Origin: Gammaproteobacteria bacterium
GTDB taxonomy: Bacteria; Pseudomonadota; Gammaproteobacteria; Steroidobacterales; Steroidobacteraceae
Direction of reading: 5' to 3'
Assembly (NCBI GenBank): GCA_028870635.1
Contig: JAGWPE010000179.1
Span: 1 to 32,033 of the forward strand
Length of the DNA: 32,033 nucleotides
The position numbers and the translations under genes were made by a program. The notes below the pieces were generated by a model that was not told the origin of the DNA, did no database searches, and saw nothing but the letters and a program-made list of their open reading frames with translations. Below, in pieces: positions 17,142 to 25,718 of the stretch. How positions within the stretch are numbered: the stretch's first letter is position 1; each line of letters begins with the position of its first letter.

Positions 17142-17666
17142 ATGATGATGAGACGCTTCGCAGGCGTGGTCGCCTCCAGTTTGGCGCTGATCGGGACGGG
17201 CTTTGGGCTCATGGCGGCATCTCCCGCCGCCGCCGCCGCAACCCATTCCTCTGCGAAGGGCTCTCCCATCACGGGCAAGCCGCCGCTGCAGGTCGTCGCG
17301 ACCGCGCCCAAGGGATCGCTGCACAATCCGTACAACGGCAATGCGGCGATGGCCAAAGCCGGCCACAAGCTGTTCTTCCAGTATGGTTGCAACGGCTGCC
17401 ACGGCGGCAACGGCGGCGGCGGCATGTGTCCGCCGCTCACCAACGGCGTCTGGATCTACGGCGGCAGCGACGACACCCTTTTCCGCCTCGTCTCGCTGGG
17501 GTCGACGAAGCTCGTGGCGGCCGGTTATGAGCGGCAAGCCCTGGAGGACGTCGTGGGACCGATGCCGTCGATGGGCCCGCTGATCAAGAGCGACGGTGAT
17601 CTGTGGAAAATCATCACCTGGGTTCGGTCGGTCTACAACGGGCCTCCAGCTCACAAGTACAAGTGA
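17142..17666 (+). CDS. XoxG-like cytochrome c
   Basis: 174 residues with an exported N-terminus (signal about 1-33). A single haem site CNGCH (Cys83, Cys86, His87) is followed by candidate axial methionines in GPMPSMGPL (Met141, Met144). One c-type haem in the periplasm fits the electron acceptor of the PQQ dehydrogenase. The size agrees with XoxG proteins, and the position two genes after xoxF is typical. Three consecutive ATGs (17142, 17145, 17148) follow GGAG at 17135; the second has the best spacing. The next gene starts 7 bases after the stop. Confidence 0.88.
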   Translation: MMMRRFAGVVASSLALIGTGFGLMAASPAAAAATHSSAKGSPITGKPPLQVVATAPKGSLHNPYNGNAAMAKAGHKLFFQYGCNGCHGGNGGGGMCPPLTNGVWIYGGSDDTLFRLVSLGSTKLVAAGYERQALEDVVGPMPSMGPLIKSDGDLWKIITWVRSVYNGPPAHKYK

Positions 17667-17673
17667 CCGGTGC

Positions 17674-18906
17674 ATGACCGGGCGCTGCGCCCTTGGAGCC
17701 TCGGGGCTGCTCACGCTGGCTTTGCTGGCCGGCGTGAGCCAGTCCTTCGGGGCCCCGGCTGCGGCCGGCAGCGCCGCGGCGCGCACTTTCCCGATCGTCT
17801 ACCTCCGCGAAGCCTATCCCGGGCCCGGGATCATGCCGTCGCTTCTGGAGACTCACCCTGACGACCTGGGGCTCGCCGGCGCGCAGGAGGCCGAGTACGA
17901 GATCAATACCACCGGCAAGTTTCTGGGTTGGCATTTCAAGCTGTATGTCGTGACGCTTCCGGCGGGCGCGGACGTCGCGGCCCGGGCCAGGCAGATGCTG
18001 ACCGGGGGACCCGAGGTCATCGTCGCCGACCTTCGTGCGGACGATCTTCTGAGACTCGCCGACGTTCCTTCCGCGAAGGACTCATTGATCCTCGACATGA
18101 GAACGGACGAGGACAGCTTGCGGCAGCAGCAGTGCCGGGCGAACGTCTTTCACATCCTTCCGAGCCAGGCAATGCGGGCCGATGCGCTGGCGCAATTCCT
18201 GGTGGAGAAGCGCTGGACACGGTGGTTCCTGCTTCAGGGTCCCACGCGACAGGATGCTGTCTACGCAGCGGACGTTCGCCGCTCGGCTGCCCGCTATGGA
18301 GCCCGGATCGTCGCCGCCAGAAGCTATGATTACAACCCCGGCTCGCTCCGCAGCGACACCGGCTATCAGCAGATTCAAACGCAGATGCCTCTCGCGACGC
18401 AGGTCGGCTCCGATTACGACGTCCTCTTCGTCGCGGATCAGACGGATCTGTTCGGAGATTATCTTCCCTACAACACGTTCGACGCGCGCCCCGTCGTCGG
18501 AACACAGGGGCTCGTCGCGACGGCCTGGACGCCCGCCTTTCAGTCCTATTCCGCCCTGCAGATGCAGCACAGGTTCAAGCTCTTCGCCCATCGCGACATG
18601 TTTGAGCGCGATTACGGCGGCTGGCTCGCCGTCAGAATCGTCGGCGACGCCGTCATGCGCGGGAGGCAGACGTCGCCGGACGGAATGCGGGCGTACCTGA
18701 GATCCGACAGCTTTCTCGTCGCCGGCTTCAAGGGGCAAGGCCTGACATTCAGGCGGTGGGATCAGCAACTGCGTCAGCCGGTGCTGCTTGCGCAGCCGCT
18801 GATGGTCGTTTCCATGTCGCCGCAGAACGGTTTTCTCCACCCGGGGGATACGACCGACACCTTGGGCTTCGATGAGCCGGAGACGCAATGCCGATTCGCG
18901 CGATGA
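17674..18906 (+). CDS. PQQ-dehydrogenase-associated ABC substrate-binding protein (PedA1-like)
   Basis: 410 residues from the ATG at 17674, starting with a signal peptide (LLTLALLAGVSQSFGAPAAA). The body looks like a branched-chain amino-acid-type (type 1) periplasmic binding protein: FPIVYLREAYPGPG, EVIVADLRADDLL, a middle DALAQFLVEKRWTRWFLLQG and VGSDYDVLFVADQTD. This kind of protein is a regular neighbour of PQQ alcohol dehydrogenases, as PedA1 in Pseudomonas putida and LutA in methylotrophs. Those systems have been linked to lanthanide handling or alcohol-product export. The genes for its presumed beta-propeller partner overlap it, and its ATPase and permease (PedB/C-like) lie 3.6 kb further on. 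Ligand unknown. Confidence 0.82.
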   Translation: MTGRCALGASGLLTLALLAGVSQSFGAPAAAGSAAARTFPIVYLREAYPGPGIMPSLLETHPDDLGLAGAQEAEYEINTTGKFLGWHFKLYVVTLPAGADVAARARQMLTGGPEVIVADLRADDLLRLADVPSAKDSLILDMRTDEDSLRQQQCRANVFHILPSQAMRADALAQFLVEKRWTRWFLLQGPTRQDAVYAADVRRSAARYGARIVAARSYDYNPGSLRSDTGYQQIQTQMPLATQVGSDYDVLFVADQTDLFGDYLPYNTFDARPVVGTQGLVATAWTPAFQSYSALQMQHRFKLFAHRDMFERDYGGWLAVRIVGDAVMRGRQTSPDGMRAYLRSDSFLVAGFKGQGLTFRRWDQQLRQPVLLAQPLMVVSMSPQNGFLHPGDTTDTLGFDEPETQCRFAR

Positions 18907-19877
18907 CCGGGCGCGGCGCCGCGCTGCTCGCACTTGCCGCCGTCCTGTGCTCCTTTGCCGCGAGCACCCAGGCCAGCGAGCTCTTCGTCTCGAACGAAGT
19001 CGACGATACGGTGACGGTGCTCGACGGTGAAAGCTACAAGGTGCTCGCGACGATTCCGACCGACCAGCGGCCCCGGGGAATCGTGGAGACTCCGGACCAC
19101 AAGGCCGTTCTGGTGTGCGATGGCGACTCGAGCAACATCGACGTCATCGATACGAAGACGCTGAAGGTAACGCGCAAACTGGAGACCGGCCCGGACCCCG
19201 AAACGCTGGCGATGTCTCCGTCGGGCGACAAGGTCTACGTCTCGAATGAGAACAACGCGCTGGTGACGGTATTGGACTACGCCACCGGCAAGGTGATCAC
19301 CCAGATCCCGGTCGGCATAGAGCCTGAAGGTCTCGCCGTCACCAGGAACGGGGGGAGCGTGGTGGTCGTCTCCGAGTCCACCAGCATGGCGCATTTCATC
19401 GACACCAGGACATGGCAGGTCGTGGCCAACGTCCTCGTGGATACGCGGCCGAGGATTGCCGAATACACCCCCGATGAGCGTTACCTTTGGGTCTCATCGG
19501 AGGTCGGGGGCACCGTCTCGGTCATCGACCCCCGCAGCCATGAGATCGTGCACACGATGGAGTTCCGGATCCCGGGGGTCGACAAGCAATACATCGGGCC
19601 CGTAGGCGTGCGCTTCACGCCCGACGGCCGTCTGGCGTTCGTGGCCTTGGGGCGTGCGAATCGGGTCGCCGTGGTCGACCCGAAGACCTACGAAGTCCAA
19701 CAGTACATTCTGGTGGGACAGCGGCCCTGGCAGCTGGCATTCAGCCCGGACCACACCAAGCTCTACGTGGCAAATGGACTCACGAACGACGTGACGATCA
19801 TCGACGTGTCGTCGCTGAGAGCGGTGAAGTCGGTTCCTGTCGGCCGCCTGCCGTGGGGCATCGCCGTGGTCCCCTGA
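18888..19877 (+). CDS. YVTN beta-propeller protein, PQQ-associated (PedA2-like)
   Basis: 329 residues with a signal peptide and about seven repeats of the YVTN/NHL kind, for example ELFVSNEVDDTVTVLDGES, GDKVYVSNENNALVTVLDY and HTKLYVANGLTNDVTIID, each starting from a PRGI/PEGLAV/PWQLAFSPD strand. It should be a periplasmic propeller that binds another protein or ligand of the system. The ATG at 18888 has GGAG five bases upstream and overlaps the preceding gene by 19 bases; an ATG at 18903 forming ATGA with the previous stop is an alternative. The same pairing (binding protein plus propeller) is seen with PQQ dehydrogenase transporters. Confidence 0.85.
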   Translation: MPIRAMTGRGAALLALAAVLCSFAASTQASELFVSNEVDDTVTVLDGESYKVLATIPTDQRPRGIVETPDHKAVLVCDGDSSNIDVIDTKTLKVTRKLETGPDPETLAMSPSGDKVYVSNENNALVTVLDYATGKVITQIPVGIEPEGLAVTRNGGSVVVVSESTSMAHFIDTRTWQVVANVLVDTRPRIAEYTPDERYLWVSSEVGGTVSVIDPRSHEIVHTMEFRIPGVDKQYIGPVGVRFTPDGRLAFVALGRANRVAVVDPKTYEVQQYILVGQRPWQLAFSPDHTKLYVANGLTNDVTIIDVSSLRAVKSVPVGRLPWGIAVVP

Positions 19878-19884
19878 GCTGCCC

Positions 19885-20883
19885 GTGCGCGTGACTCATC
19901 CGCTTTCCTGGTGTGTCCGCCTCTGTGCCCTCACGCTTCTCGCGGCCGCCGCAGTCGGGCCCGGGGTGGCGCGGGCGCAGCCCGCGCTGCGCATCGCAGT
20001 CCTGAAATTCGGCACCGTGAGCTGGGTCATGGACGTCATCGCGCATCACGGGCTCGACAAGGAGAACGGCATCCGCATCGACGAGTTGGAGTTGGCGAGC
20101 AATCAGGCCACGCTGGTGGCTCTGCAGGCCGGACGCGTCGATTGCGTGGTCTCTGACTGGCTGTGGGTTTCGCGCCAGCGCGCGTCCGGGGCGGACTGGA
20201 CGTTCTTCCCGTTCTCGACCGCCCTCGGCGCGCTCATCGCGGCGCGCGGCGCGCCGATTCATGGGCTGGCGGACCTGCGGAACCGGCGGCTCGGCGTGGC
20301 CGGCAGTCCGCTCGACAAGAGCTGGGTCATCCTGCAGGCGCTCGCGCAGGAGCAGCACGTCGATCTCGCGCGCGCGGCGCAGCTGTCGTTCGGCGCTCCG
20401 CCGCTCGTCGATCAGGAGTTGCTGGCGGGCCGGCTCGATGCCGTGCTCACGTACTGGAACTTTGCGGCGCAGCTCGAGAGCCGCGGGATGCCGGCCGTGC
20501 TGCCGATGAGCGATGCCTTGCGCCAGCTCGGCTTCAAGGCCGCGATTCCACTCGTGGGCTATGTAGTATCCGAGCGTTGGGCACGGGAGCATGCGGGCGT
20601 GTTGGCGGCCTTCGTGCGCGCCACGCGTCAGGCGGACTCCATCCTGGCGAAGTCGGATGCGGAATGGGACTGGCTCGGGCCGAGAACGCAGGCCCGCGAT
20701 CCTGCCGAGCTGAAAGCGCTGCGCGCTGCGTTCCGGGCCGGTATTCCGGCGCACTGGGGCAAGGATGAGCGGCGCGAGGCGAGTGCGCTCTATGCGCTCT
20801 TCGCCAGGGTCGGCGGTCAGGCGCTCGTCGGCTCCAGCCTGGCATTGCAGCCGGGCACGTTCCTCGACACGGTGAGTTACTGA
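19885..20883 (+). CDS. NitT/TauT-type ABC substrate-binding protein
   Basis: 332 residues, GTG start 7 bases after the propeller stop, with a signal peptide (LCALTLLAAAAVGPGVARAQ). The pattern LRIAVLKFGTVSWVMDVI, GIRIDELELASNQATLVALQ, GRVDCVVSDWLWVSRQR and DLRNRRLGVAGSPLDKSW is that of NMT1/THI5-like and TauA/SsuA binding proteins. Those bind small sulfonates, nitrate, pyrimidine precursors and similar ligands. Permease and ATPase follow without gaps, so this is a complete importer. It lies between the PedA2-like and PedB-like genes, which suggests a part in the same alcohol/metal/cofactor pathway. Ligand unknown. Confidence 0.87.
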   Translation: MRVTHPLSWCVRLCALTLLAAAAVGPGVARAQPALRIAVLKFGTVSWVMDVIAHHGLDKENGIRIDELELASNQATLVALQAGRVDCVVSDWLWVSRQRASGADWTFFPFSTALGALIAARGAPIHGLADLRNRRLGVAGSPLDKSWVILQALAQEQHVDLARAAQLSFGAPPLVDQELLAGRLDAVLTYWNFAAQLESRGMPAVLPMSDALRQLGFKAAIPLVGYVVSERWAREHAGVLAAFVRATRQADSILAKSDAEWDWLGPRTQARDPAELKALRAAFRAGIPAHWGKDERREASALYALFARVGGQALVGSSLALQPGTFLDTVSY

Positions 20884-21666
20884 ATGAGCACGGCCACCGG
20901 TCAGCGTGCCTCGCCGTGGGCGGCGGCATCCTCGCTGGCGCAGCGCGTCGGCTCGGTCGCCCTGTTCATCGCGGTCTGGCAGATCGCGGCAGATGCGGTT
21001 CACAGCCGCCTGCTGCCTTCGGCCAGCGCCGTGTTCGTGGTACTGGCTCGGGAATGCGTGCACGGCCCGCTCCTCTTCAACCTCGGCATCACCCTGGCGA
21101 GGGTGGCCGCCGCCTTCATCGTCGCCATGGCCCTCGGCACGGCGATCGGCATCGTGATGGGCCGCTCGCGGACGATAGACGCGCTGTTCGACAGCTGGCT
21201 CGTGCTGCTGCTCAACCTCCCGGCTCTGGTCATCATCGTGCTGGCCTATGTCTGGTTCGGGCTCACGGAGGCGGCGGCAATCGGCGCCGTGGCGGTCAAC
21301 AAGATCCCGAACACGGCCGTGACTCTGCGGGAAGGCGCCCGCGCGCTCGATCGGAGCTATTCGGACATGGCGGCGAGCTTCCACGTCGGCCGGTGGCGGA
21401 CGCTGCGACACGTGATCATGCCGCAGCTGTATCCTTATATTTTCGCGGCTGCCCGCTCGGGCCTGGCACTCGTATGGAAAATCGTGCTGATCGTCGAGCT
21501 GCTGGGGCGCAGCAACGGCGTCGGCTTCCAGATCCAGCTCTATTTCCAGCAATTCGACGTGACCCGCATCCTCGCCTACAGCATCGCCTTCATGTTGGTC
21601 ATCCAGCTCATCGAGTGGGCGATCTTTCAGCCGCTGGAGCGGCGGGCCGCGCGATGGCGCCAGTGA
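20884..21666 (+). CDS. NitT/TauT-type ABC transporter permease
   Basis: 260 residues, ATG directly after the binding-protein stop with no gap. About six membrane helices. The inner-membrane permease loop that contacts the ATPase appears as DMAASFHVGRWRTLRHVIMPQLYPYI (the EAA-type motif, written here as Asp/Ala-Ala-Ser then His-Val-Gly), with GSVALFIAVWQIAAD at the start, as in SsuC/TauC proteins. It forms the channel of the importer with the flanking binding protein and ATPase, and its end overlaps the ATPase start by 13 bases. Confidence 0.9.
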   Translation: MSTATGQRASPWAAASSLAQRVGSVALFIAVWQIAADAVHSRLLPSASAVFVVLARECVHGPLLFNLGITLARVAAAFIVAMALGTAIGIVMGRSRTIDALFDSWLVLLLNLPALVIIVLAYVWFGLTEAAAIGAVAVNKIPNTAVTLREGARALDRSYSDMAASFHVGRWRTLRHVIMPQLYPYIFAAARSGLALVWKIVLIVELLGRSNGVGFQIQLYFQQFDVTRILAYSIAFMLVIQLIEWAIFQPLERRAARWRQ

Positions 21667-22433
21667 CGCCGGCACTGGTCGCGGACATCCGCGAGAAGCG
21701 GTATGCGCGTGCGCGCGGCGGGAAATCCCACGTGGCTCTGGCCGGCCTGTCGCTAAAGGTCGCGGCCGGTGAATTCGTAGCCCTCGTCGGCCCGTCAGGT
21801 TGCGGCAAGACGACGTTCCTCAACATCGTGGCGGGCCTCGACCGCAATTTCGACGGCGATTTCCAGCTCGCGCCGCGTGCGGACGGCGGCCCGGCCCAGG
21901 TCGGCTACGTCTTTCAGGAGCCCCGGCTGCTGCCGTGGCGGACGGTCCACGAGAACATCGCGCTGGTGCTGCCGCCGCACCGCGCCGCTGCAGTCGTCGA
22001 AGACATGCTGAAGGCGGTGGGTCTCGCCGCGGCACGGGACCTCTATCCGCCGCAGCTGTCGGTGGGAATGAGCCGCCGGGTGGCCATCGCGCGCGCCTTC
22101 GCGATCGAGCCCGACCTGCTGCTGATGGATGAGCCCTTCGTATCGCTCGATCACGACTCGGTGGAGCAGCTGCGCGACCTCCTGCTCGGGCTGTGGCATG
22201 CGCGGCCCACGACGGTGCTGTTCGTCACGCACGACATGCGCGAGGCGCTGGTGCTCGCCGATCGCCTGGTGCTCCTGTCCGGCCCGCCGGGCCATGTCGT
22301 GGCGGATGTTCCGGTGAGCCTGGCGCGCAATCTCCGCCACAGCGGCGCGGAGATCGAGCGGCTGCGGGAGGAGATCCTGCGCCGGCACCGGGAGCTGATC
22401 GGCGCCGCCGCGGCGGCGGCGCCGGTCGAGTGA
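21654..22433 (+). CDS. NitT/TauT-type ABC transporter ATP-binding protein
   Basis: 259 residues from the ATG at 21654, overlapping the permease by 13 bases. Walker A GPSGCGKTT (46-54), Q-loop VFQEPRLLPW, Walker B LLLMDEPFVSLD (from 155) and H-loop VTHD are intact. The signature is LSVGMSRRVAIARA instead of the usual LSGGM/QQRV. I recall related ATPases with LSLGMARR, so this is likely a subfamily trait and not decay. It powers the importer made by the two genes before it. 58 bases separate it from the PedB-like gene. Confidence 0.92.
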   Translation: MAPVTPALVADIREKRYARARGGKSHVALAGLSLKVAAGEFVALVGPSGCGKTTFLNIVAGLDRNFDGDFQLAPRADGGPAQVGYVFQEPRLLPWRTVHENIALVLPPHRAAAVVEDMLKAVGLAAARDLYPPQLSVGMSRRVAIARAFAIEPDLLLMDEPFVSLDHDSVEQLRDLLLGLWHARPTTVLFVTHDMREALVLADRLVLLSGPPGHVVADVPVSLARNLRHSGAEIERLREEILRRHRELIGAAAAAAPVE

Positions 22434-22491
22434 ACCGTGTTCCGTTGTGGCATATTGCAGCGTCGTCGGCCATGAGGCGGTGAAAGGCTCA

Positions 22492-23283
22492 ATGCTGGAC
22501 CTCGAGAGAGAGGCCGCGGACCGAAAGGCGACGCGCGCACCGGGCCCGCAGGCGCTGCCGCTCGCCGTCGAGGGCCTGAGCCACGCGTTCGGCGAGCGCC
22601 AGGCGCTGCGCGAGGTGTCCTTCGCGCTCGGCAAGGGCGACCGCACGGTGCTGCTCGGCCTCAATGGCGCGGGCAAGACGACCCTCTTCTCGCTGATCAC
22701 CCGGCTGTACAACCATCGCAGCGGCTCGATCCGGATCTTCGGCTGGGAGATCAAGGACAAGCCCTCGGAAGCGCTCGCCCGGCTGGGTGTCGTATTCCAG
22801 CTGCCGACGCTCGACCCCGATCTTTCGGTCGCGCAAAACCTCTTCTATCACGCTGCCCTGCATGGCCTGCCGCGCCGCGAGGCCGCGAACCGCATCAAGC
22901 GCGAGATCGAGCGGGTCGGCCTGACCGATCGGATGCATGAGAAGGCGCGCACCTTGAGCGGTGGCCAACGGCGTCGCGTGGAGATCGCGCGTGCCCTGAT
23001 CCATCAGCCGAAGATGTTGCTCCTCGACGAGGCCACGGTGGGGCTGGATATCGCAAGCCGCCAGTTCCTGCTCGACCATGTCCGCATGCTGTGCCGCGAA
23101 GAAGGGCTCGCCGTGCTGTGGGCAACCCATCTGATCGACGAGGTCGACTCCGCCGCGCGGGTGATCGTGTTGCACAAGGGCCGGATCCTGGCCCAAGGGC
23201 CGGTGCCGGACGTGATCCGCGGTGCGAATGCCGCGTCAATTCGCGAGGCCTTCGACAAGCTGACCGGCGGGCAGGGCGAATGA
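22492..23283 (+). CDS. ABC-2-type ATP-binding protein (PedB-like)
   Basis: 263 residues from the ATG at 22492 (AAAGG four bases before it); a GTG at 22447 would add 15 residues. Walker A GLNGAGKTT (56-64), signature LSGGQRRRVEIARA (from 155), Walker B LLLDEATVGLD and H-loop WATH. The DEAT form and the downstream ABC-2 permease match PedB of the P. putida alcohol cluster, and the ATPase of lanthanide-linked lut clusters. It would power the permease that follows, with the PedA1/PedA2-like proteins as periplasmic partners. Its stop overlaps the permease start as ATGA. Confidence 0.88.
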   Translation: MLDLEREAADRKATRAPGPQALPLAVEGLSHAFGERQALREVSFALGKGDRTVLLGLNGAGKTTLFSLITRLYNHRSGSIRIFGWEIKDKPSEALARLGVVFQLPTLDPDLSVAQNLFYHAALHGLPRREAANRIKREIERVGLTDRMHEKARTLSGGQRRRVEIARALIHQPKMLLLDEATVGLDIASRQFLLDHVRMLCREEGLAVLWATHLIDEVDSAARVIVLHKGRILAQGPVPDVIRGANAASIREAFDKLTGGQGE

Positions 23284-24086
23284 GGGCGGTCCATTATTAC
23301 CGCTGCATGCGCGGCATCGTATGGCGCGAGGGTTTGCGCTTCCTCAATCAGCGCGGCCGTTTCGTCGCGGCTCTGGTGCGGCCGCTGGTCTGGCTGGTGA
23401 TCTTCGCCGCCGGATTCCGCTTCGTGCTCGGCGTGTCGATCATTCCGCCCTACCAGACCTACATTCCCTACGAGGAATACATCGCTCCCGGCCTGATCGG
23501 CATGATCCAGCTGTTTCAGGCCATGCAGAGCACCCTGTCCATGGTCTGGGACCGGGAAATGGGCAGCATGCGCACGCTGCTGGTGAGCCCGCTGCCGCGC
23601 TGGTTCCTCCTGGTCTCGAAGATGGTCGCGACGGTGGCCGTCTCGGTCCTGCAGTCGTACGTCTTCCTGGGCATCGCCTGGTTCTGGGGGATCCAACCGC
23701 CGCCCCTCGGCTACCTCACCGTGCTCCCGGCCCTGATCCTTTCGGGGATGATGCTGAGCGCGCTCGGACTGTTCGTGTCCTCGGCGATCCGCCAGCTCGA
23801 GAATTTCGCCGGCGTCATGAATTTCGTGATCTTCCCGATGTTCTTCGCCTCCTCCGCACTCTATCCCCTGTGGACGGTGCGGGAGGCGAACGAGAAGCTC
23901 TACTACATCTGCCAGGTCAACCCGTTCACTCATGCGGTCGAGCTGGTCCGCTTCGCGCTCTACGGCAAGTTCAATCCCGAGGCATGCGCCGTCGTCGTCG
24001 CGGCCCTCATCGTCTTCATGGCGCTCGCGATCCTCGGTTACGATCCCGGGCGCGGGCTCATCGTCCGCCGGGCCGCCGCCGAATGA
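23280..24086 (+). CDS. ABC-2-type permease (PedC-like)
   Basis: 268 residues from the ATG at 23280, which overlaps the ATPase stop by four bases. About six membrane helices, with the ABC-2 permease pattern PLVWLVIFAAGFRFVLG, YIAPGLIGMIQLFQAMQ, VWDREMGSMRTLLVSPLPRW (the cytoplasmic coupling region) and NFVIFPMFFASSALYPLW. ABC-2 permeases usually export drugs, lipids or polysaccharides; PedC-type members accompany PQQ alcohol dehydrogenases, and direction and substrate remain debated. It is the last gene of the plus-strand cluster and converges on the porin gene. Confidence 0.88.
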   Translation: MRAVHYYRCMRGIVWREGLRFLNQRGRFVAALVRPLVWLVIFAAGFRFVLGVSIIPPYQTYIPYEEYIAPGLIGMIQLFQAMQSTLSMVWDREMGSMRTLLVSPLPRWFLLVSKMVATVAVSVLQSYVFLGIAWFWGIQPPPLGYLTVLPALILSGMMLSALGLFVSSAIRQLENFAGVMNFVIFPMFFASSALYPLWTVREANEKLYYICQVNPFTHAVELVRFALYGKFNPEACAVVVAALIVFMALAILGYDPGRGLIVRRAAAE

Positions 24087-24090
24087 TCGA

Positions 24091-24108
24091 GAAGCGGCCC
24101 GCCGCTTC
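24091..24108. terminator. Hairpin between convergent pedC-like and porin genes
   Basis: GAAGCGG, loop CCCG, then CCGCTTC, five bases after the PedC-like stop. Further GC-rich symmetry follows to 24125. There is no T-run. The position between converging genes suggests a terminator working from either side, but the shape alone is weak evidence. Confidence 0.4.
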
Positions 24109-24144
24109 CGCCGCGGCGAGCCGCTCGAGCCAGCCGTCTTCCGG

Positions 24145-25248
24145 TCAGAACTTGAAGACGCTCTGCAGCGCCACCTCGGTCTGATTGTCGGTGGGCGCGC
24201 CGCTGCTCCATTTGACGAACCCGGGCGCGTTGGAGCTGTCATACCGCGCCTCCAGGCGCAGCTCGAAGTTCGACACCGGGTCGTAGCCGAAGGTCACGGT
24301 GCCTTCCTTGATCTTCTGCGGGACGGTCGTCATGAAACCATCCTTGTCGTCGAAATACTCGCCGCGCAATGACACGCGCCACTCGCTGTTCAACTGATAG
24401 TTCACGTAGGCGGCGAGACCGTCCCATTTCAGGTCCGGACCGGCGACCTGCGCCTGCTTGCCCCAGTCGAAGCTCGCCACGAGCGACAGCGCCGAGGTGA
24501 CGTTGTATGTGGCGACGGTATCGAAGAGGGTCCGGCCGGCGCCGACCACGGGATCGCGTCCGACGTAAGCCTGCGCGGTCAGAGAGAAGTTCTTGGTCGG
24601 AGCGAGGGCCAGGCCGAACTCCCCCGTCTTGGAGCTGAATCCGGACAGTTTCGTGTAGTTCCACCCGTTGTTGACGCCGACGATCACGCTCACCATGTCG
24701 TTGACGGCGTAGGTCGCGCGCAGCCCGGTGTGGGTCATCGGCTCGCCATAGAAGAGCAGCGACCGCGAGTAGTTCGTGTTGCCGGTCGGAGCGATCACCT
24801 CCGCGCCGGCCAGCGTGGTGAACTTGCCGGCCTGCACCGTCAGGGGGCCGGACACGTACTGTGCATAACCCTGCAGGATGTCGAAGGAGTTGGCGCTGGC
24901 GCCGGCGCTCTCGGCGAAATCCACGATCTTTGCGTCCTCGCCGGCGATCACGTCCACCACGGCGCCGAAGCCGCTCTTGGGCTGGTAGGCGAGCGTCAAC
25001 CCTGCCTCGTCGAGTTGGAAGGTATCGTGACCGGTATCGAACTGGTGATCGCTGTTGACCCCCGTGGAGTGGAAGTACGAGCCGGCGACGTACCCGGATT
25101 CGGTGATCCCGGAGTTGCTCAGGATCTGCGACAGTGTCGCGGCCGGGGAGTCGGCCAGCGCAGCGGCCGGCACGGCGCCGGCGGCCAGCGCCGCAAGGCT
25201 CAGGATGGGGCGACTTTTGTGGATTCGGTGCAACAAGGACTTCTGCAT
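24145..25248 (-). CDS. Outer-membrane beta-barrel porin (OmpL/BBP2-like)
   Basis: 367 residues from the ATG at 25248, with AGAGGGG five bases before it and a signal peptide (SLAALAAGAVPAAALA). The mature protein is a row of alternating amphipathic strands (for example GYVAGSYFHSTGV, FGAVVDVIAGEDAKIVDFAE, LTVQAGKFTTLAGAEVI) and ends in Phe (SVFKF), as beta-barrels do. It resembles the putative beta-barrel porin-2 group. The likely role is passive passage of small solutes. Its closeness to the alcohol-oxidation cluster may mean substrate entry, but it is transcribed toward that cluster from its own promoter. Confidence 0.87.
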   Translation of the reverse strand: MQKSLLHRIHKSRPILSLAALAAGAVPAAALADSPAATLSQILSNSGITESGYVAGSYFHSTGVNSDHQFDTGHDTFQLDEAGLTLAYQPKSGFGAVVDVIAGEDAKIVDFAESAGASANSFDILQGYAQYVSGPLTVQAGKFTTLAGAEVIAPTGNTNYSRSLLFYGEPMTHTGLRATYAVNDMVSVIVGVNNGWNYTKLSGFSSKTGEFGLALAPTKNFSLTAQAYVGRDPVVGAGRTLFDTVATYNVTSALSLVASFDWGKQAQVAGPDLKWDGLAAYVNYQLNSEWRVSLRGEYFDDKDGFMTTVPQKIKEGTVTFGYDPVSNFELRLEARYDSSNAPGFVKWSSGAPTDNQTEVALQSVFKF

Positions 25249-25718
25249 TGGGGCCCCTCTGATTGCCGAAGGATTCGGTGGGCTCGCTGGCCAAGCATCC
25301 GCCATGCCAAGTTAATTTTTCGTTAATAATCAAATAATTATAACGTGTGGAGGCACTGGCTCGGCCGTCATTGCACCAGCACGGTGCAGCGCCGCCCGTG
25401 CCCCTCCCAATCGGGTGCGCCGGAGCCCGAATGCTGTGTGGTCTCTCTCCCACGAGCGCCGCGGCCGGCGCGGATGTCATACTTTCCCTTTGCCGTCAGT
25501 CTCGTCCGACATGTTTTTCAGACACAGCAAATGAGTTACGCTGCGAAAATCCGTGTCCTTGGGCGCCGCCTCTTGCGCCGTCGCAACTCAGGGGCGGATT
25601 TAACCAGAGCAGAGCCACCGGACTGTCGCTCGATGGCGACAGGGGGGCTCTGTTTGTGCCGCGAAGACCGGACGCGGTACGAGCGGATCGTTTGAGCCGG
25701 TTTGCCCGGGGAGCCTTG
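25249..25718. other. Divergent gap between porin and opgG genes
   Basis: 470 bases without a convincing gene. The section 25314-25343 is strongly AT-rich in a GC-rich genome and holds the likely porin promoter. Frames open toward opgG across this gap have no signal character and translate into low-complexity sequence. A control region for opgG should also lie here; I see no clear boxes for it. Confidence 0.5.
25337..25342 (-). promoter_or_regulatory. Candidate -10 box of the porin gene
   Basis: TATAAT read on the minus strand, inside the AT-rich tract about 90 bases upstream of the porin ATG. No good -35 box lies 16-18 bases further upstream, so the call rests on the perfect -10 sequence and the local AT bias. 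Confidence 0.35.

Noticed and set aside
25347-25718. Upstream extension of the opgG frame
   Set aside because: It adds 124 residues without signal character; the GTG at 25719 has GGGGAG at the right distance and gives a proper signal peptide.
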